From Anastatus disparis (lineage: Eukaryota > Arthropoda > Insecta > Hymenoptera > Eupelmidae): 64,000 nt of DNA. The stretch spans positions 253,001 to 317,000 of the forward strand of contig JAFFSR010000032.1 of the NCBI GenBank assembly GCA_017163975.1, read 5' to 3'. A program made the translations under genes and the position numbers. Below are positions 1 through 10,240 of the stretch, in pieces (positions within the stretch are counted from its first letter, which is position 1; the number at the start of each line of letters is the position of its first letter). The notes under the pieces are model-generated. The model did not search any database and was not told the origin of the DNA. It saw nothing but the letters and a program-made list of their open reading frames with translations.

Positions 1-109
1 ATTATTATATTGTACTGCATTGAAATACGAAATTTTTGTGAATCAGTAAGTTTTAATAAAAGTTAATAATTGTTATTCACAATCATAGTATAAGAAAAAT
101 GTTTATATA

Positions 110-1798
110 ACCATCAACTTTTACAGGAAGTCCGCGTTCCTTATAGCAAAATTTTCTTGATCCCATGACATTAGTACGAAGAATTGTGAAACCAGATTTT
201 TTCATTACTATGACATGCAATCCGGAATGGAAAGAAATCACAAATAATATAGGACGAAGTGAAGAGGTAACGGATAGACCAAATATTGTTGTTGAAGTAT
301 TTTATTAAAATTTAAAACTAATAATAGAGCAAATTTCTAAAAACAGATTTTGGGGAAATGCATTGCATATTCATGCGTAGTAGAATTTTAGAGGAGAGGA
401 TTACCGCATGCCTATATGCTAATATTTTTGAGTAAAGATGATAACATTTACAATAGTGATGACGTTGATAAATTTATAGTAACTGAAATTCCAAATAAAA
501 ATGAGAATCCTGGATTATGTGAAATAGTTAACCAATTTATGATACTTGCCCCTTGTGAAGATCAGAATAAAAACTCACCTTGTAAGGATAAAGAATCAGG
601 AAAGTGTACGAAAAATTTTCCGAAACGATTTAATGAAACTTAAATAATGACGAATGGTCATCCAATTTATCGACGAAGAAATAATAAAAACGAGATATTA
701 TTCACAAAAAACAAGTGGGCAGAGAATAGATTTGTAGTTTCTTATAACCCGTATTTATTACTAAAGTTTAACCGTCATATTTATATTAAATTATGTTCAA
801 CAATAGGAGTTATAAAATACTTATTGAAATACTGCTTCAAAGGACATGATTGTGCATTTATAGAAATGAAAGCAAGTGAAATAAATACTGAAAGTGATAC
901 TAATGATGAAACGGATGAAACGAATGATTTGGATATGTTTTATGATGAAATAAAACAATATATAAACACAAGATACGTTTGCTCGCGAGAAGCTATGCAA
1001 TAATATTAGTGAACTTTCACATACAAATTATAGATTAGTCGTACATGATTACAATGAACAATATGTGTATTTGAAAGAAGAGTCCGAACACGAAATTGAT
1101 GAGAAAAATGTAAACACAACACTAACAGCGTGGTTTGAACTTAATAAAAGTGATCCAGAGGCACATAATTACTTTCATTCTGATATACCGCAACATTATG
1201 TTTTCAATCGAATCCATAAAGCATGGACGAAAAAAAAAGACTATGAAACCTATTCTCACCAGAATGTACTTAGTTAATCTAAAACAAAGAGAAAGATTCT
1301 TTTTAGGATTACTTCAGCTTCACGTGAAAGCTGCAACATCTTTTGAAAACTTGAAAACTTCTAATAGCAACAGCAAAAAATTAAATCGAAATCGATGATG
1401 ATTGGGATAAATGTTTGGAAAAATCATGTAAATCTCGATTTTCAAAAGCTCTTTGTCAATCATTTGGTTACTTTCGTACATTTCACAATCCAATTAATGC
1501 TCGAGAATCATATGAAAAATATAAAATCGAGTTTTATCCTCCAAAAATGAATAAATAAAAAGGTGAAGAATATGCATTAAGCATAGTTAATGATATTTTA
1601 ACTAACAACGGATTCTAATTAAGTGACTTAAATTCACCTACTTTAGAATATTATATTGTTAATAACGAAATTTAATATAGTACAGAAAATAATGTTAATA
1701 GTATTGGGTCAATCATTGATACTCTAACAAATGCTCAAACGGCTATTTTTAATACAGTGATAAATTTATTGAATACAAACTGCACTGAAAAGTATATA
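110..1798 (+). pseudogene. Helitron A: decayed Rep (HUH nuclease) domain and helicase start
   Basis: Three-frame reading gives a continuous Helitron RepHel similarity broken by stops and frameshifts. It starts near TFTGSPR at about 115 and includes PDFFITMTCNPEW (about 195-235), GLPHAYMLIFL (about 395-430), KYLLKYCFKGHD (about 815-850), FHNPINARESYEKYK (about 1480-1530) and LTNAQTAIFNTVINLL just before 1780. Rep proteins of Helitrons start rolling-circle replication with an HUH metal-binding motif and tyrosines in a YxxKY context. The YxxKY region survives, but the second His of HUH reads Tyr (H-A-Y) and at least four stops lie in frame. The coding sense runs into EKYI at 1785-1797 and resumes at GPGESGK after 5550, so Helitron B split it. 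The 5' end lies outside the window. Confident as Helitron-derived; not functional. Confidence 0.85.
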
Positions 1799-1841
1799 TC
1801 TACCTATATTATATAGTTATATGAACCAAAATTCAGTCGTT

Positions 1842-2060
1842 GCCCCCCCACATCCCCCCCACGACCCCCCCCACAGCCCCCCACAGCCCCCCACATGATT
1901 TTTATTAATTAAATAACGTAAATTTACGTTATTTTATGTTATCGATCATTACCCCCCACGTCCCCCCCACGTCCCCCCACATACCCCCTACTAACCCCCC
2001 CCACAGACCCCCACAGTCCCCCCCACAACCCCCCCACAATCCCCCCACAACCCCCCACAA
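1842..2060. repeat. C-rich minisatellite (CCCCCCACA-type)
   Basis: Two blocks of runs of five to nine C separated by CACA, CACG or CATC flank an AT-rich insert that contains a perfect palindrome (AATAACGTAAATTTACGTTATT). The complementary strand is G-run rich and could form G-quadruplexes (inference). It sits where a Rep domain would be expected between the Helitron 5' end and the helicase. Confidence 0.9.
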
Positions 2061-2259
2061 TTTATTATATTTTTGAAGAAGCATGTCAAGTTATGTTACC
2101 AATACAACTACGTAAATTTTTTGCATGTTTTTTACTATGTGAAAATATTCAAGGTAAAATTATTTGGAACAAATATAAAAATTTTTTACAGAAGATTTTA
2201 AAGATAATAAAGAAAATAAAGCTTTATCACATATTAATCAAATATTAAATTTAGAAGAT

Positions 2260-3705
2260 ATGTCATGTGAAAATTTTGGTTTACCAGAACCAAATAAAAC
2301 ATACATTGAAGAAAATGAAGAAATTAATGATGAAATTATAAATTTTAGTAAAAAAAAATTTGATAAAATGTATAAACAATTAAATAATGATCAAAAACAA
2401 ATTTTTGAAAAAATAATAAATAATAAACAAAAAATATTTTTCATAGATGGACCAGGAGGTTCCGGAAAAACTTTCTTATACAAAACATTAATATATTATT
2501 ATATAAGCATTAAAAAAAAATTTTTATCGATGGCTTGGACCGGAATAGCTTCAATTTTATTACCTAAAGGTTCAACAAGTCACAGAACTTTTAGATTACC
2601 ATTGGATTTAAATAACATTGAAAGCGCATTTTTAAAATTTAATTCAGATAAAAAAAAATTAAGAGAAACAGATATAATTATATGGGATGAAGCATCTATG
2701 ATTCCTAAAAAAGCTTTAGAAATCGTAGACAAAACTTTAAAAGATGTTTGTCATAATGATAAAAGTTTTGGTGGAAAAATAATTATTTTAGGTGGAGATT
2801 TTCGACAAATTCTACCAGTATTAAAATATGGAAGAAGAAATACTATAATTGAAGAGACTATAAAATATTCAAATCTTTGGCCCTTATTTCATATTTTTAA
2901 ATTAAAAAAAAACATAAGATCTAATAATGACAGTTTCTCTTCATTTTTATTAAATATAGGAGAAGGAAACATTAATCCATTTATTATTCCAGAAGAATGG
3001 AAAACTAATGACGTCTGTGCCAAAATTTATAAAAACATTAACGAAAATTATTGTTTTTCAAAAAATGTCATTTTGAGTACACATAATGAAGATGTAAATA
3101 TTTTAAATAACAGAATTTTAAAATTAATTAAGAATGAAACAAAAACTTATTATAGCATTGACTATGCAACATACAAAGGTGTAGATCAAACGGATGATAA
3201 TATTCATTTGAATTATCCAATAGAAATGTTAAATAACATAAGAGAAGGATTACCTCCACACGAACTGAAATTAAAAGTAAATACCATAATTATGTTAATT
3301 CGAAATTTAAGTATAAAAAATGGATTATGTAATGGAACGCGATTAAAAATAACTAAATTATTCAAATATAACATAGAAGCACAAATAATTACTGGAGAAA
3401 ATAAAGGAAATAAAGTTTTTATACCACGTATTACATTAAACACTAATGAATCATCATCTTTACCATTTATTTTATATAGAAAACAATTTCCTGTTATATT
3501 AGCTTTTGCTATAACAATTAATAAATCTCAAGGCCAAAGTTTCGAAAATATAGGAATATTCATCAAAAAACCTTTATTTTCTCACGGGCAATTATATGTT
3601 GCTCTTTCACGTTGTAAAAATGTAAATAAAATATATATTCAAAATGAATCGGAAAACAAAGATATTATACCTAACATAGTTTGGAAAGAAATATTAGAAA
3701 AATAA
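2260..3705 (+). CDS. Helitron Pif1-family DNA helicase, intact
   Basis: A 481-aa superfamily 1B helicase frame. Visible motifs in order: LNNDQKQIF (Q-like, about residue 41), Walker A GPGGSGKTF (about 64-72), Walker B IIWDEASM (about 139-146), motif III GGDFRQILPV (about 178-187), KLKKNIRS (motif IV region, about 215), and the C-terminal AFAITINKSQGQSF and YVALSRC (about 425-460). Helitron helicases unwind donor DNA during rolling-circle transposition. Helitron-type sequence continues upstream of the chosen ATG: residues such as RKFFACFLLCENIQGK (about 2100-2155) and FKDNKENKALSHINQIL lead into the ATG, separated by one apparent loss of a T in the T-run near 2185. The ATG is therefore internal to the ancestral polyprotein. 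Why this frame is clean while neighbouring Rep sequence is dead is unexplained; recency is the simplest reading. Confidence 0.9.
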   Translation: MSCENFGLPEPNKTYIEENEEINDEIINFSKKKFDKMYKQLNNDQKQIFEKIINNKQKIFFIDGPGGSGKTFLYKTLIYYYISIKKKFLSMAWTGIASILLPKGSTSHRTFRLPLDLNNIESAFLKFNSDKKKLRETDIIIWDEASMIPKKALEIVDKTLKDVCHNDKSFGGKIIILGGDFRQILPVLKYGRRNTIIEETIKYSNLWPLFHIFKLKKNIRSNNDSFSSFLLNIGEGNINPFIIPEEWKTNDVCAKIYKNINENYCFSKNVILSTHNEDVNILNNRILKLIKNETKTYYSIDYATYKGVDQTDDNIHLNYPIEMLNNIREGLPPHELKLKVNTIIMLIRNLSIKNGLCNGTRLKITKLFKYNIEAQIITGENKGNKVFIPRITLNTNESSSLPFILYRKQFPVILAFAITINKSQGQSFENIGIFIKKPLFSHGQLYVALSRCKNVNKIYIQNESENKDIIPNIVWKEILEK

Positions 3706-3852
3706 TTTTATTATAATTTAACAAAAATTTAATGTTATTTAAATAAATTTTTTATAAATTATTTTATTGATTAAACTTTTTTTTTCAGGTTATATTTATA
3801 TTAATTATAAACATTAAAAATTTTTAATAATATATAAATAAAAAAAAACATA

Positions 3853-4303
3853 ATGGAATGGAATTCAATTAATGATGTTGAAATTGACAATGTTAATGAT
3901 CAACAAATGATTGAATGGGATCCAATAGAAGGTCATTATGTTGAAATTAACAATGTCAATGATCAACAATTGATGGAAAATTTAAATGATCAAATTGAAG
4001 AACATTTAAATTTCCAAGAAGAATATGAATATTATTTAGAAAGTCTAGATAATAATAGTTCAATAAGCAATACAATAATTTCTAAATTAAATAATATTAT
4101 TAATTCGTATATAGAAAAATAATGAACAATTTGAATTTAAAAATTGGAATGAAGTACCAGAGTATTATAAATATTATGCGAATGAAATTATAAAATATAA
4201 AATAAATATAAGCGAACCAATAGCAGAATATTACTTTAATCAAAGTCATGAAATTTATTCTAATTATTTATTAAGATTAGCTAACATTATTAATAAAATA
4301 TGA
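3853..4303 (+). pseudogene. Small acidic hypothetical frame, split by a frameshift
   Basis: An 89-codon frame starts at ATG 3853. Residues 1-50 contain an internal duplication (VEIDNVNDQQMIEWDPIE and VEINNVNDQQLMENLND). It stops at 4120-4122, but a second frame with matching composition (NEQFEFKNWNEVPEYYKYY) continues without its own ATG to a stop at 4301-4303. One extra A in the A-run just before the first stop would join the two into about 150 residues. The product is Asn/Glu/Tyr-rich with no signal peptide or membrane segment. I do not recognise it. A pyrimidine-rich tract ending TTTTTCAG at 3780-3789 lies upstream and could be a splice acceptor. It follows the helicase inside Helitron B, so it may be element cargo. 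Confidence 0.4.
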
Positions 4304-5443
4304 AAAATTAAAATAAATCATAAATATTTAAATATATAATAATAAATTTAAAAAAAATTTTTTAAATTATTAATATTATTAAAAACAAAAAAATTAGAAT
4401 ATTTAAAAATTAACTAAAATATTTAAAAGTTATGATTATTTAAAATTTATAAAACGAAATTTTAATAAATAAATAATTTAACTAATAACAACAATAAATA
4501 AAAATTCATATTCATAACTTTTATACAGGTAAATATAGTATAAGTAAGTATAAAATAATTTAAAATTATTTTATTTATTTATTTGTTATATAAATAACTA
4601 AATTTTAAATAAAATATGATATAATGATCATGTAATAATTTCATTTACAATATCATAATAAATTTATAAATTTTAGTATGAATTTTTGATATATCTCATA
4701 AAATGTTTAAAATGAGAAAAAAGATATAAAAAAGGAATTATAACAAAATAATCCTATAAATCTTATAAAACTCAAAATCATTACGATATATCAAATAATA
4801 TACTAAATTATCAACAAAATTTTCAATATATTTTAAACTAATGATCATTAATATCATAACAATAATAACACTATTTTTAAGTTATACTACATATAATTAA
4901 ATATATTATAAATATTTAAAATAAAATATATTTTATAAGACTAAGTGGTTTTTAGGGCTACTGGCGAGGGTTTCCACTAATCAAAAAATCTAACGCGCCA
5001 TCAAGGTACCTCTATGTTACACACCTTTTTTAAAACTTCATATATTATATAATTATATTAACAAAAAAATTTTACAAATTTATTCAAAATTAATATTGAT
5101 TTAAAAAATAAATATTTATAAGTTATATTGATAAAGGTTTGAAATGTAAGGTGGTGTGGAAAGCCGAACCTCAACACTATATATCTCTTCTTTTTTTATA
5201 AAAATAAAAAAATAATGAATTAATAATAATTATATATATCTCTTCTTTTTGAAATATAATGAACAAAATAGTGTTGAGGTATTTTTATATAAAGTAACAT
5301 AAATAATTAATATTAATAGAAATAGTAAAAATATTTATTTAGAGTTTAGATAAAAATTATATTATATAATAAATTAAATAATATTACATTATATAATATA
5401 ATATTAATAAAAAAGTTTAATATATAATTATATTTATAGCATA
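4304..5443. other. AT-rich non-coding interior of Helitron B
   Basis: No reading frame of note. Two less AT-rich islands stand out: 4944-5030 (a GTGG...CCAC arm pair around GGGCTACTGGCGAGGG) and 5140-5285, where AACCTCAACACTA (about 5174-5187) pairs with TAGTGTTGAGGT (about 5269-5280) across a loop holding a direct repeat of TATATATCTCTTCTTTTT. Confidence 0.5.
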
Positions 5444-5448
5444 ACTGG

Positions 5449-5482
5449 GGTTTGCGAGCAGCACGAGCAGGGGGTACCCCTA

Positions 5483-5484
<2 letters not shown>
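5449..5484 (+). terminator. Helitron B 3' terminus: GC-rich hairpin followed by CTAGT
   Basis: GGGGTACCCC (5471-5480) is a perfect palindrome whose last C starts CTAG and then T, the CTRR-T signature. The sequence just upstream, GCGAGCAGCACGAGCAG, is GC-rich unlike its surroundings. In Helitrons this hairpin is thought to act as the transposition terminator. Assigned by pattern. Confidence 0.65.

Positions 5485-5549
<65 letters not shown>
5484..5549. repeat. (TA)n microsatellite
   Basis: About 32 uninterrupted TA units directly after the Helitron B 3' end. It has expanded inside what was coding sequence of Helitron A, between EKYI and GPGESGK. Confidence 0.97.
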
Positions 5550-5554
<5 letters not shown>

Positions 5555-6736
5555 GGTCCAGGTGAAAGTGGTAAAAGGTACTCATTAAATACAATTATAA
5601 CTTATCTAAAAATTCATGGAATCAACTATTTAGTTGCTTTATTGATAGGTATTTATTACAAGACGGTGTAACAGTACATACAGCATTTGAAGTGCAGTTG
5701 AACATATCTAAAGACACAATATGTGATATTAGTGCAAACAGCGAAATAGGTAAAAAAATAAAAAATGTATCAATTCTCATCTAGAATGAAATCACAATGA
5801 AATTAAAATACGCTTCTAAAGCCGTCGATCGCATGCTTAATGTATGTGATAATAATTATCCGTTTGGAGGAAAAAAATTTATCATATCAGGTGAATTCAG
5901 ACAAACATTACCAATAATAAAACATGAAAATAGAACACAGATTGTAGAAAATTGTGTCAAGAAAGCTATCTATGGGAATATTTTCAATGTATGTCTTTGA
6001 AAAAAAAACGTTTATCGGAATCAGATGATAAATTTAAAAATTGGTTTCTAAATATAGGAAATAATAATTTTCATTCAAAATATGAAAACGGAAATGAAGT
6101 TATACAAATTTCGAAAGAAATATTGTTAAATATTAATCTACTTGATGAAATTCACGGGCATAACATAAATATTGAAAATTGTGACTATTACGAAAATTTT
6201 ATATTAGCACCGAAAGACGTAGATGTAACAGAAATGAATGAAAAAATTTTTTTAAAAATAAATAAACCAATAATAGAGTACTTGAGCATTGACTCTGCAA
6301 AAGATACAAATGACGAAAGTTTAGACGCAATTTCGCCAACAGAATTTTTCAATTCTTCAACGCCCAACGGTTCACCTTCACATAAATTACAAATAGAAAA
6401 AGGAGCCATAGTAATGCTTCTAAGAAATGTTAATTTGAATGAAGGACTTTGTAATAACGACGTTAAAACAATTTACCATTATTACACAAATCTTAACAGG
6501 GAGTAAACAAAGGAGCACTATATTCTTACCACGTATGACCTTATCAGCAAATGATGAACTGCCATTCCAGATGACCAGGAAACAATTTCCTGTAAAACAT
6601 GCTTATGCAATGACTATTAATAAGTCGCAAGGACAATTATTTGAAAAAGTAGGTGTGTATTTACCAATTTCAATTTTCAGTCATGAGCAGTTATACGTGG
6701 AACTTTCAAGGACGACTAATAAAAAGAATTGAAAAT
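5550..6736 (+). pseudogene. Helitron A: decayed Pif1-type helicase, 3' part
   Basis: Reads GPGESGK (Walker A, Thr/Lys context altered), then FGGKKFIISGEFRQTLPII (motif III, with GGDFRQ changed to SGEFRQ, about 5865-5920), then a frameshift near 5950-6000, NWFLNIGNNNF, FILAPKDVDVTEMNEKI (about 6200-6250), GAIVMLLRNVNLNEGLCN (about 6400-6450), a second shift near 6470, and MTINKSQGQLFEKV plus YVELSR (about 6610-6715). Order and spacing match the intact helicase at 2260-3705, but sequence differs clearly, so this is another lineage. With 110-1798 it forms one broken Helitron. Several frameshifts and stops; not functional. Confidence 0.85.
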
Positions 6737-6929
6737 ATTATTAACAGAGAAATCAAGAAAAGTTTAAGATAAAATAGTCTATACTAAAAACATCGTTCAC
6801 AAAGAAATATTATAAAAACCACAATAGAGAAATTAAATATAACGAATAAGAAAATAAAATCAAACATATTTGAAACTCTAATACAATATTAAAAAAAAAA
6901 AAAATTATGAAGTAGAGTTCAACGTTGTG

Positions 6930-7610
6930 TGGTTAATAATCACGGCTGGTATTGTTAGTTCTGTGTCATTGAAAAAATGCGATTGCTTTTTTAAACGCTA
7001 TGTATTTAAAAAAACATGGCTGTGATTGTAAGTGCTGTGATGGGGAAAAAAATTAAAACTACTGTCAGTGCTGTGTAATTAAAAATTCGCGACTGCTTTT
7101 TAGAGCACTATCTGGTTTAAAAAACGCAGCTACTATTTTAAGAGCTAAAGATGAAAAACGCAACAGCTATTGTAGGTGCTGTGTAATTAAAAATTCGCGA
7201 CCGCTTTTAAGAGCACTATCTGGTTTAAAAAACGCAGCTACTATTTTAAGAGCTAAAGATGAAAAACGCAACAACTATTGTAGGTGCTGCGTAATTAAAA
7301 ATTCGTTGCAGTTATTTTGAGTGCTGTGTGGTTAAAAAAATATGGCTGCTATTGTGAATACTGTGTAGTTAAAAAACACAACGACTATTGTAAGTGCTGT
7401 GTTATAACACATTCAGGGCTGCTATTTTGAGCGCTGTGTAATTAAGTATTCACGGTTGCTATTTTGAACACTGTGTAGTTAAAGGAACTCGACCGCCAAT
7501 GTGAGTACGGTGTTATTGATAAAACGCGACTTTTATTGTAAACGTTGTATAATTAAAATAACACGACTGCTATTGTAAGCGCTGGGTAATTAAAGAAACG
7601 CAGATATTTA
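6930..7610. repeat. Degenerate minisatellite, GTGCTGTGTAATTAAAAA-type
   Basis: Units of about 50-60 bases contain a GCTGTGT(A/G)(A/G)TTAAAAA core, then a short C/G-rich word (CGCGACTGCT or CACGGCTGCT) and a TATTGTAAG or TATTTTGAG spacer. A longer 122-base period (7077-7198 against 7179-7300) shows recent local duplication on top of the older short unit. No reading frame. Confidence 0.85.
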
Positions 7611-8059
7611 TAATAGTGCTAAGCAAAAAAGAACTAAAATTATAATTAAAAGTAATGTCTAAAGCAGGATCTGTTATAATAAAGAAGATAATCTGAATAA
7701 ATCAAATAATGCAAGAAAATATAATTAAAAATAATCACTAGAGAATCGAGCCTTGATGCGCCCTCAATAAAAGCTTCAGTTGATGATTTCTCGAAATGCT
7801 TCTAATTAATTACAAATGTTAGTTCAAAAATGAAAATATTAGAATAAAATATAATAATGGCTATTTATTTAAATTGTCTTCTCTCACAAAGCTTCACTGA
7901 TGAGTTGTATAAACAGATCTGGAACAAAACGTAAAATTTAAAATTCATTAAACAAAAAACATATCATCATTATCATCATCATCATCAACTCTAATATCTG
8001 CATCAATGTGTAGGCATACGTGAGTATGAATAGAAGCAAAGAAACAGAGTCAAAGGGCC
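7611..8059. other. Unassigned AT-rich gap
   Basis: No gene, RNA or clear repeat seen apart from a short (ATC)n tract at about 7968-7988. Confidence 0.5.
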
Positions 8060-9600
8060 GCGTCGAAGTCACGGAACAATTTTATAAAAAGGAAGATAGG
8101 AAGACGGACACGCAGATGAAAAGACCGAGATGAGAAAATGAGACACAGAACAGAGGAATGGAAACGAACAAACGGAGACAGAGAAATGGAAAGGAGGAGA
8201 AGGAGAGACGAAAACATAAGAACGGAGACAGAGAGACGTAGACGAAGGAATAATAACATAGTCAAAGAGACAGAGACGGAGACAAAGAGACGAAGACAGA
8301 TTAACAGAGACAAAGAGATAAAGACAGAGAAATAAAGACAAATAGAGAAACACCAAAAAACGAGACGAAGAGACTAAGATGGAATAATGAAGACAAAGAG
8401 ACGGAGACAGAAAGACGGAGACAGAGAAACGGAAACACTTAGAGACGGAGAAGCGGAGATGTAGAGACTGAGATGGAGAGACGAAGACAGAGAGAAAGAT
8501 GGGGAAAAAGAGACATAGAGACGAAGAAACAAAGACGGAGGGACAAAGACGGAAGAACGGAGACGAAGAGACGGAGACAGAAAGATGGAGACAGAAAGAC
8601 GGAGACAGAGAGACGGAGACAGAGGAACGGAGACAGAGGAACGGAGATTGAGAAACGGAGACACACGAAGACGGAGAAACGAAGACAGAGTGACGGGTAT
8701 GGAAAGACGAAGATGGAGAACGAGACAAAAAGACGGAGAGGGCAACGGAGAGACGGATACGGAGGGACGGAGACATAAAGACGGAAACATAGAGACATAG
8801 AGACAGAGAGACAAAGACGGAGAGATGAAGAGATAAAAACGGAGAGACGGTGACGGAGAGATAAAGACGGGGAGACAAAGACGGGGTAACGGAAACGAAA
8901 AGACAAAGATGAAAAAACGGGGACAAAGAGACAAAGCCGGAAGAACGGAGAAAAAGAGACGGAGACAGAATAATGGAGACAGAGAGACGAATGCAGAGAC
9001 AGAGAGATGGAGACGAAGAGACGAAAGTGGTGATGCGGAGACGGAGACGGAGTGACAGGAACGGAAAGAAAAAGACGGAGAAATGGAGACGGAGAAATGG
9101 AAACGGAGAAATGGAAACGGAGAAATGGAGACGGAGAAACGAAGACGGAGTAACGAAGACGGGAAGACAGAGACGGTGACAGAGAGACGGAGACCGAGAC
9201 AGAGAAATAGAGACGGAGGTGGTAAAGCGGAGACGGAGACGGAGTGACAGAAACGGAGAGAAAGAGACGGAGAAACGGAGAAACGGAGACGGAGAAACGG
9301 AAACGAAGACGGCGAGACGGAGACGGTGACGGAGAGATGAAGACAGAGAAACGGAGACAGAGAAACAGAGACGAAGTGACTAAGACAGTTAGACAGAATG
9401 ACGGAGTGACGAAGACAGTAAGACAGAATGACGGAGACGGAAAGACGGATACAGAGAAACGGAGACCCAGTAACGGAGACGGAGAAACAGAGACGGAGAG
9501 ACAAAGACAGAGAGATAAAGATAGAGACAGACTCTGTCTGACAAAGAGATGGAGATGGAGAGACGGAGAGACGGAGATGAAGAGAAGGACTAACGAATAT
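8060..9600. repeat. Purine-rich satellite, GAGACGGAGACAGA-type
   Basis: About 1.5 kb of near-continuous purine-rich repeats built from GAGACGGA, GAGACAGA and AAACGGA words with a 6-8 base rhythm. Both strands are open for hundreds of codons only because the short words contain few stops. The strand asymmetry (purines on +) could favour triplex or R-loop structures (inference). Confidence 0.92.
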
Positions 9601-9720
9601 TGTGTATGTGTGTGTGTATTTGAGTATGTGTATGTGTATATGTGTATGTATGTATGTGTATATGTGTATGTATATGTTTATTCTGCACGTGTGTATGTGT
9701 ATGTATGCATGTGACAATAA
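9601..9720. repeat. (TGTA/TG)n microsatellite
   Basis: Alternating TGTGTA and TATG words directly after the purine-rich array. Confidence 0.85.
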
Positions 9721-9767
9721 TGCAAAAGATATTCACGTAAGAAAAAAAAAGTCTTAATTCTTCACTT

Positions 9768-9885
9768 TTTAACCGACTTCAAAAAGGAGGAGGTTCTCAA
9801 TTCGACTGAATTTTTTTTTTTTTTTTTATGTCTGTTACCTCATAACTCCGTCATTTCTTACCCGATTCGAAAAAACTTTTTCTTA
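9768..9885 (+). repeat. Dispersed-repeat end, AACCGACTTCAAAAAGGAGG-type
   Basis: AACCGACTTCAAAAAGGAGG (from 9771), then a poly-T run and a GTTACCTCATAACTCCGTCA segment. Shorter AACCGACTT-headed words recur at about 14013, 14120 and inverted near 14445. I recall similar words at repeat ends in insect genomes but cannot name the family. Not coding. Confidence 0.45.
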
Positions 9886-10029
9886 TCTGATAGAGAATGT
9901 CTGCAGGAAGGTCCCATACGTGTCCTATAATTATTGGGCCAATATTCGGTTTGTATGACCCAATTATCAAATTAAGAAAAAAACCGGGTGTTTTGTTTTC
10001 TCATTTACCTCCCTTATACTTCGCCTACT

Positions 10030-10141
10030 CTCTCTCTCTCCCTCTCTCTCTCTCTCTCACTCTCTCTCTCTCTTCCTCTCCCCCCCTCTCCCTCTCTCCC
10101 TCTCTCCCTCTCTCTCCTCTCTCCCTCTCCCTCACTCCCTT

Positions 10142-10240
<99 letters not shown>
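10030..10240. repeat. (TC)n microsatellite at the 5' side of the LINE
   Basis: TC repeats with CCCTCTC interruptions. The first base after it (about 10241) starts LINE endonuclease coding sequence. Confidence 0.97.

Larger units (their letters stand above)
1799..5483 (+). mobile_element. Helitron B, Rep-less, carrying an intact helicase
   Basis: The segment begins TCTACCTATATTATATAG directly after an A (1798) and ends GGGGTACCCCTAG directly before a T (5484). Helitrons begin with TC, end with CTRR after a GC-rich hairpin, and insert between A and T without target duplication; all these features are present. The insertion falls inside the helicase gene of Helitron A, which reads EKYI before it and GPGESGK after it. 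Inside are a C-rich array (1842-2060), a 481-codon helicase frame, a small split frame (3853-4303) and AT-rich DNA. No Rep domain is present, so I infer a deletion derivative mobilised in trans. Termini are assigned by pattern, supported by the continuity of the interrupted gene. Confidence 0.72.

Noticed and set aside
8050..9717. Several long open frames on both strands (Ser/Leu/Val-rich or Arg/Glu-rich)
   Set aside because: They are translations of the purine-rich satellite; open on both strands because the short words contain few stops, with no domain.
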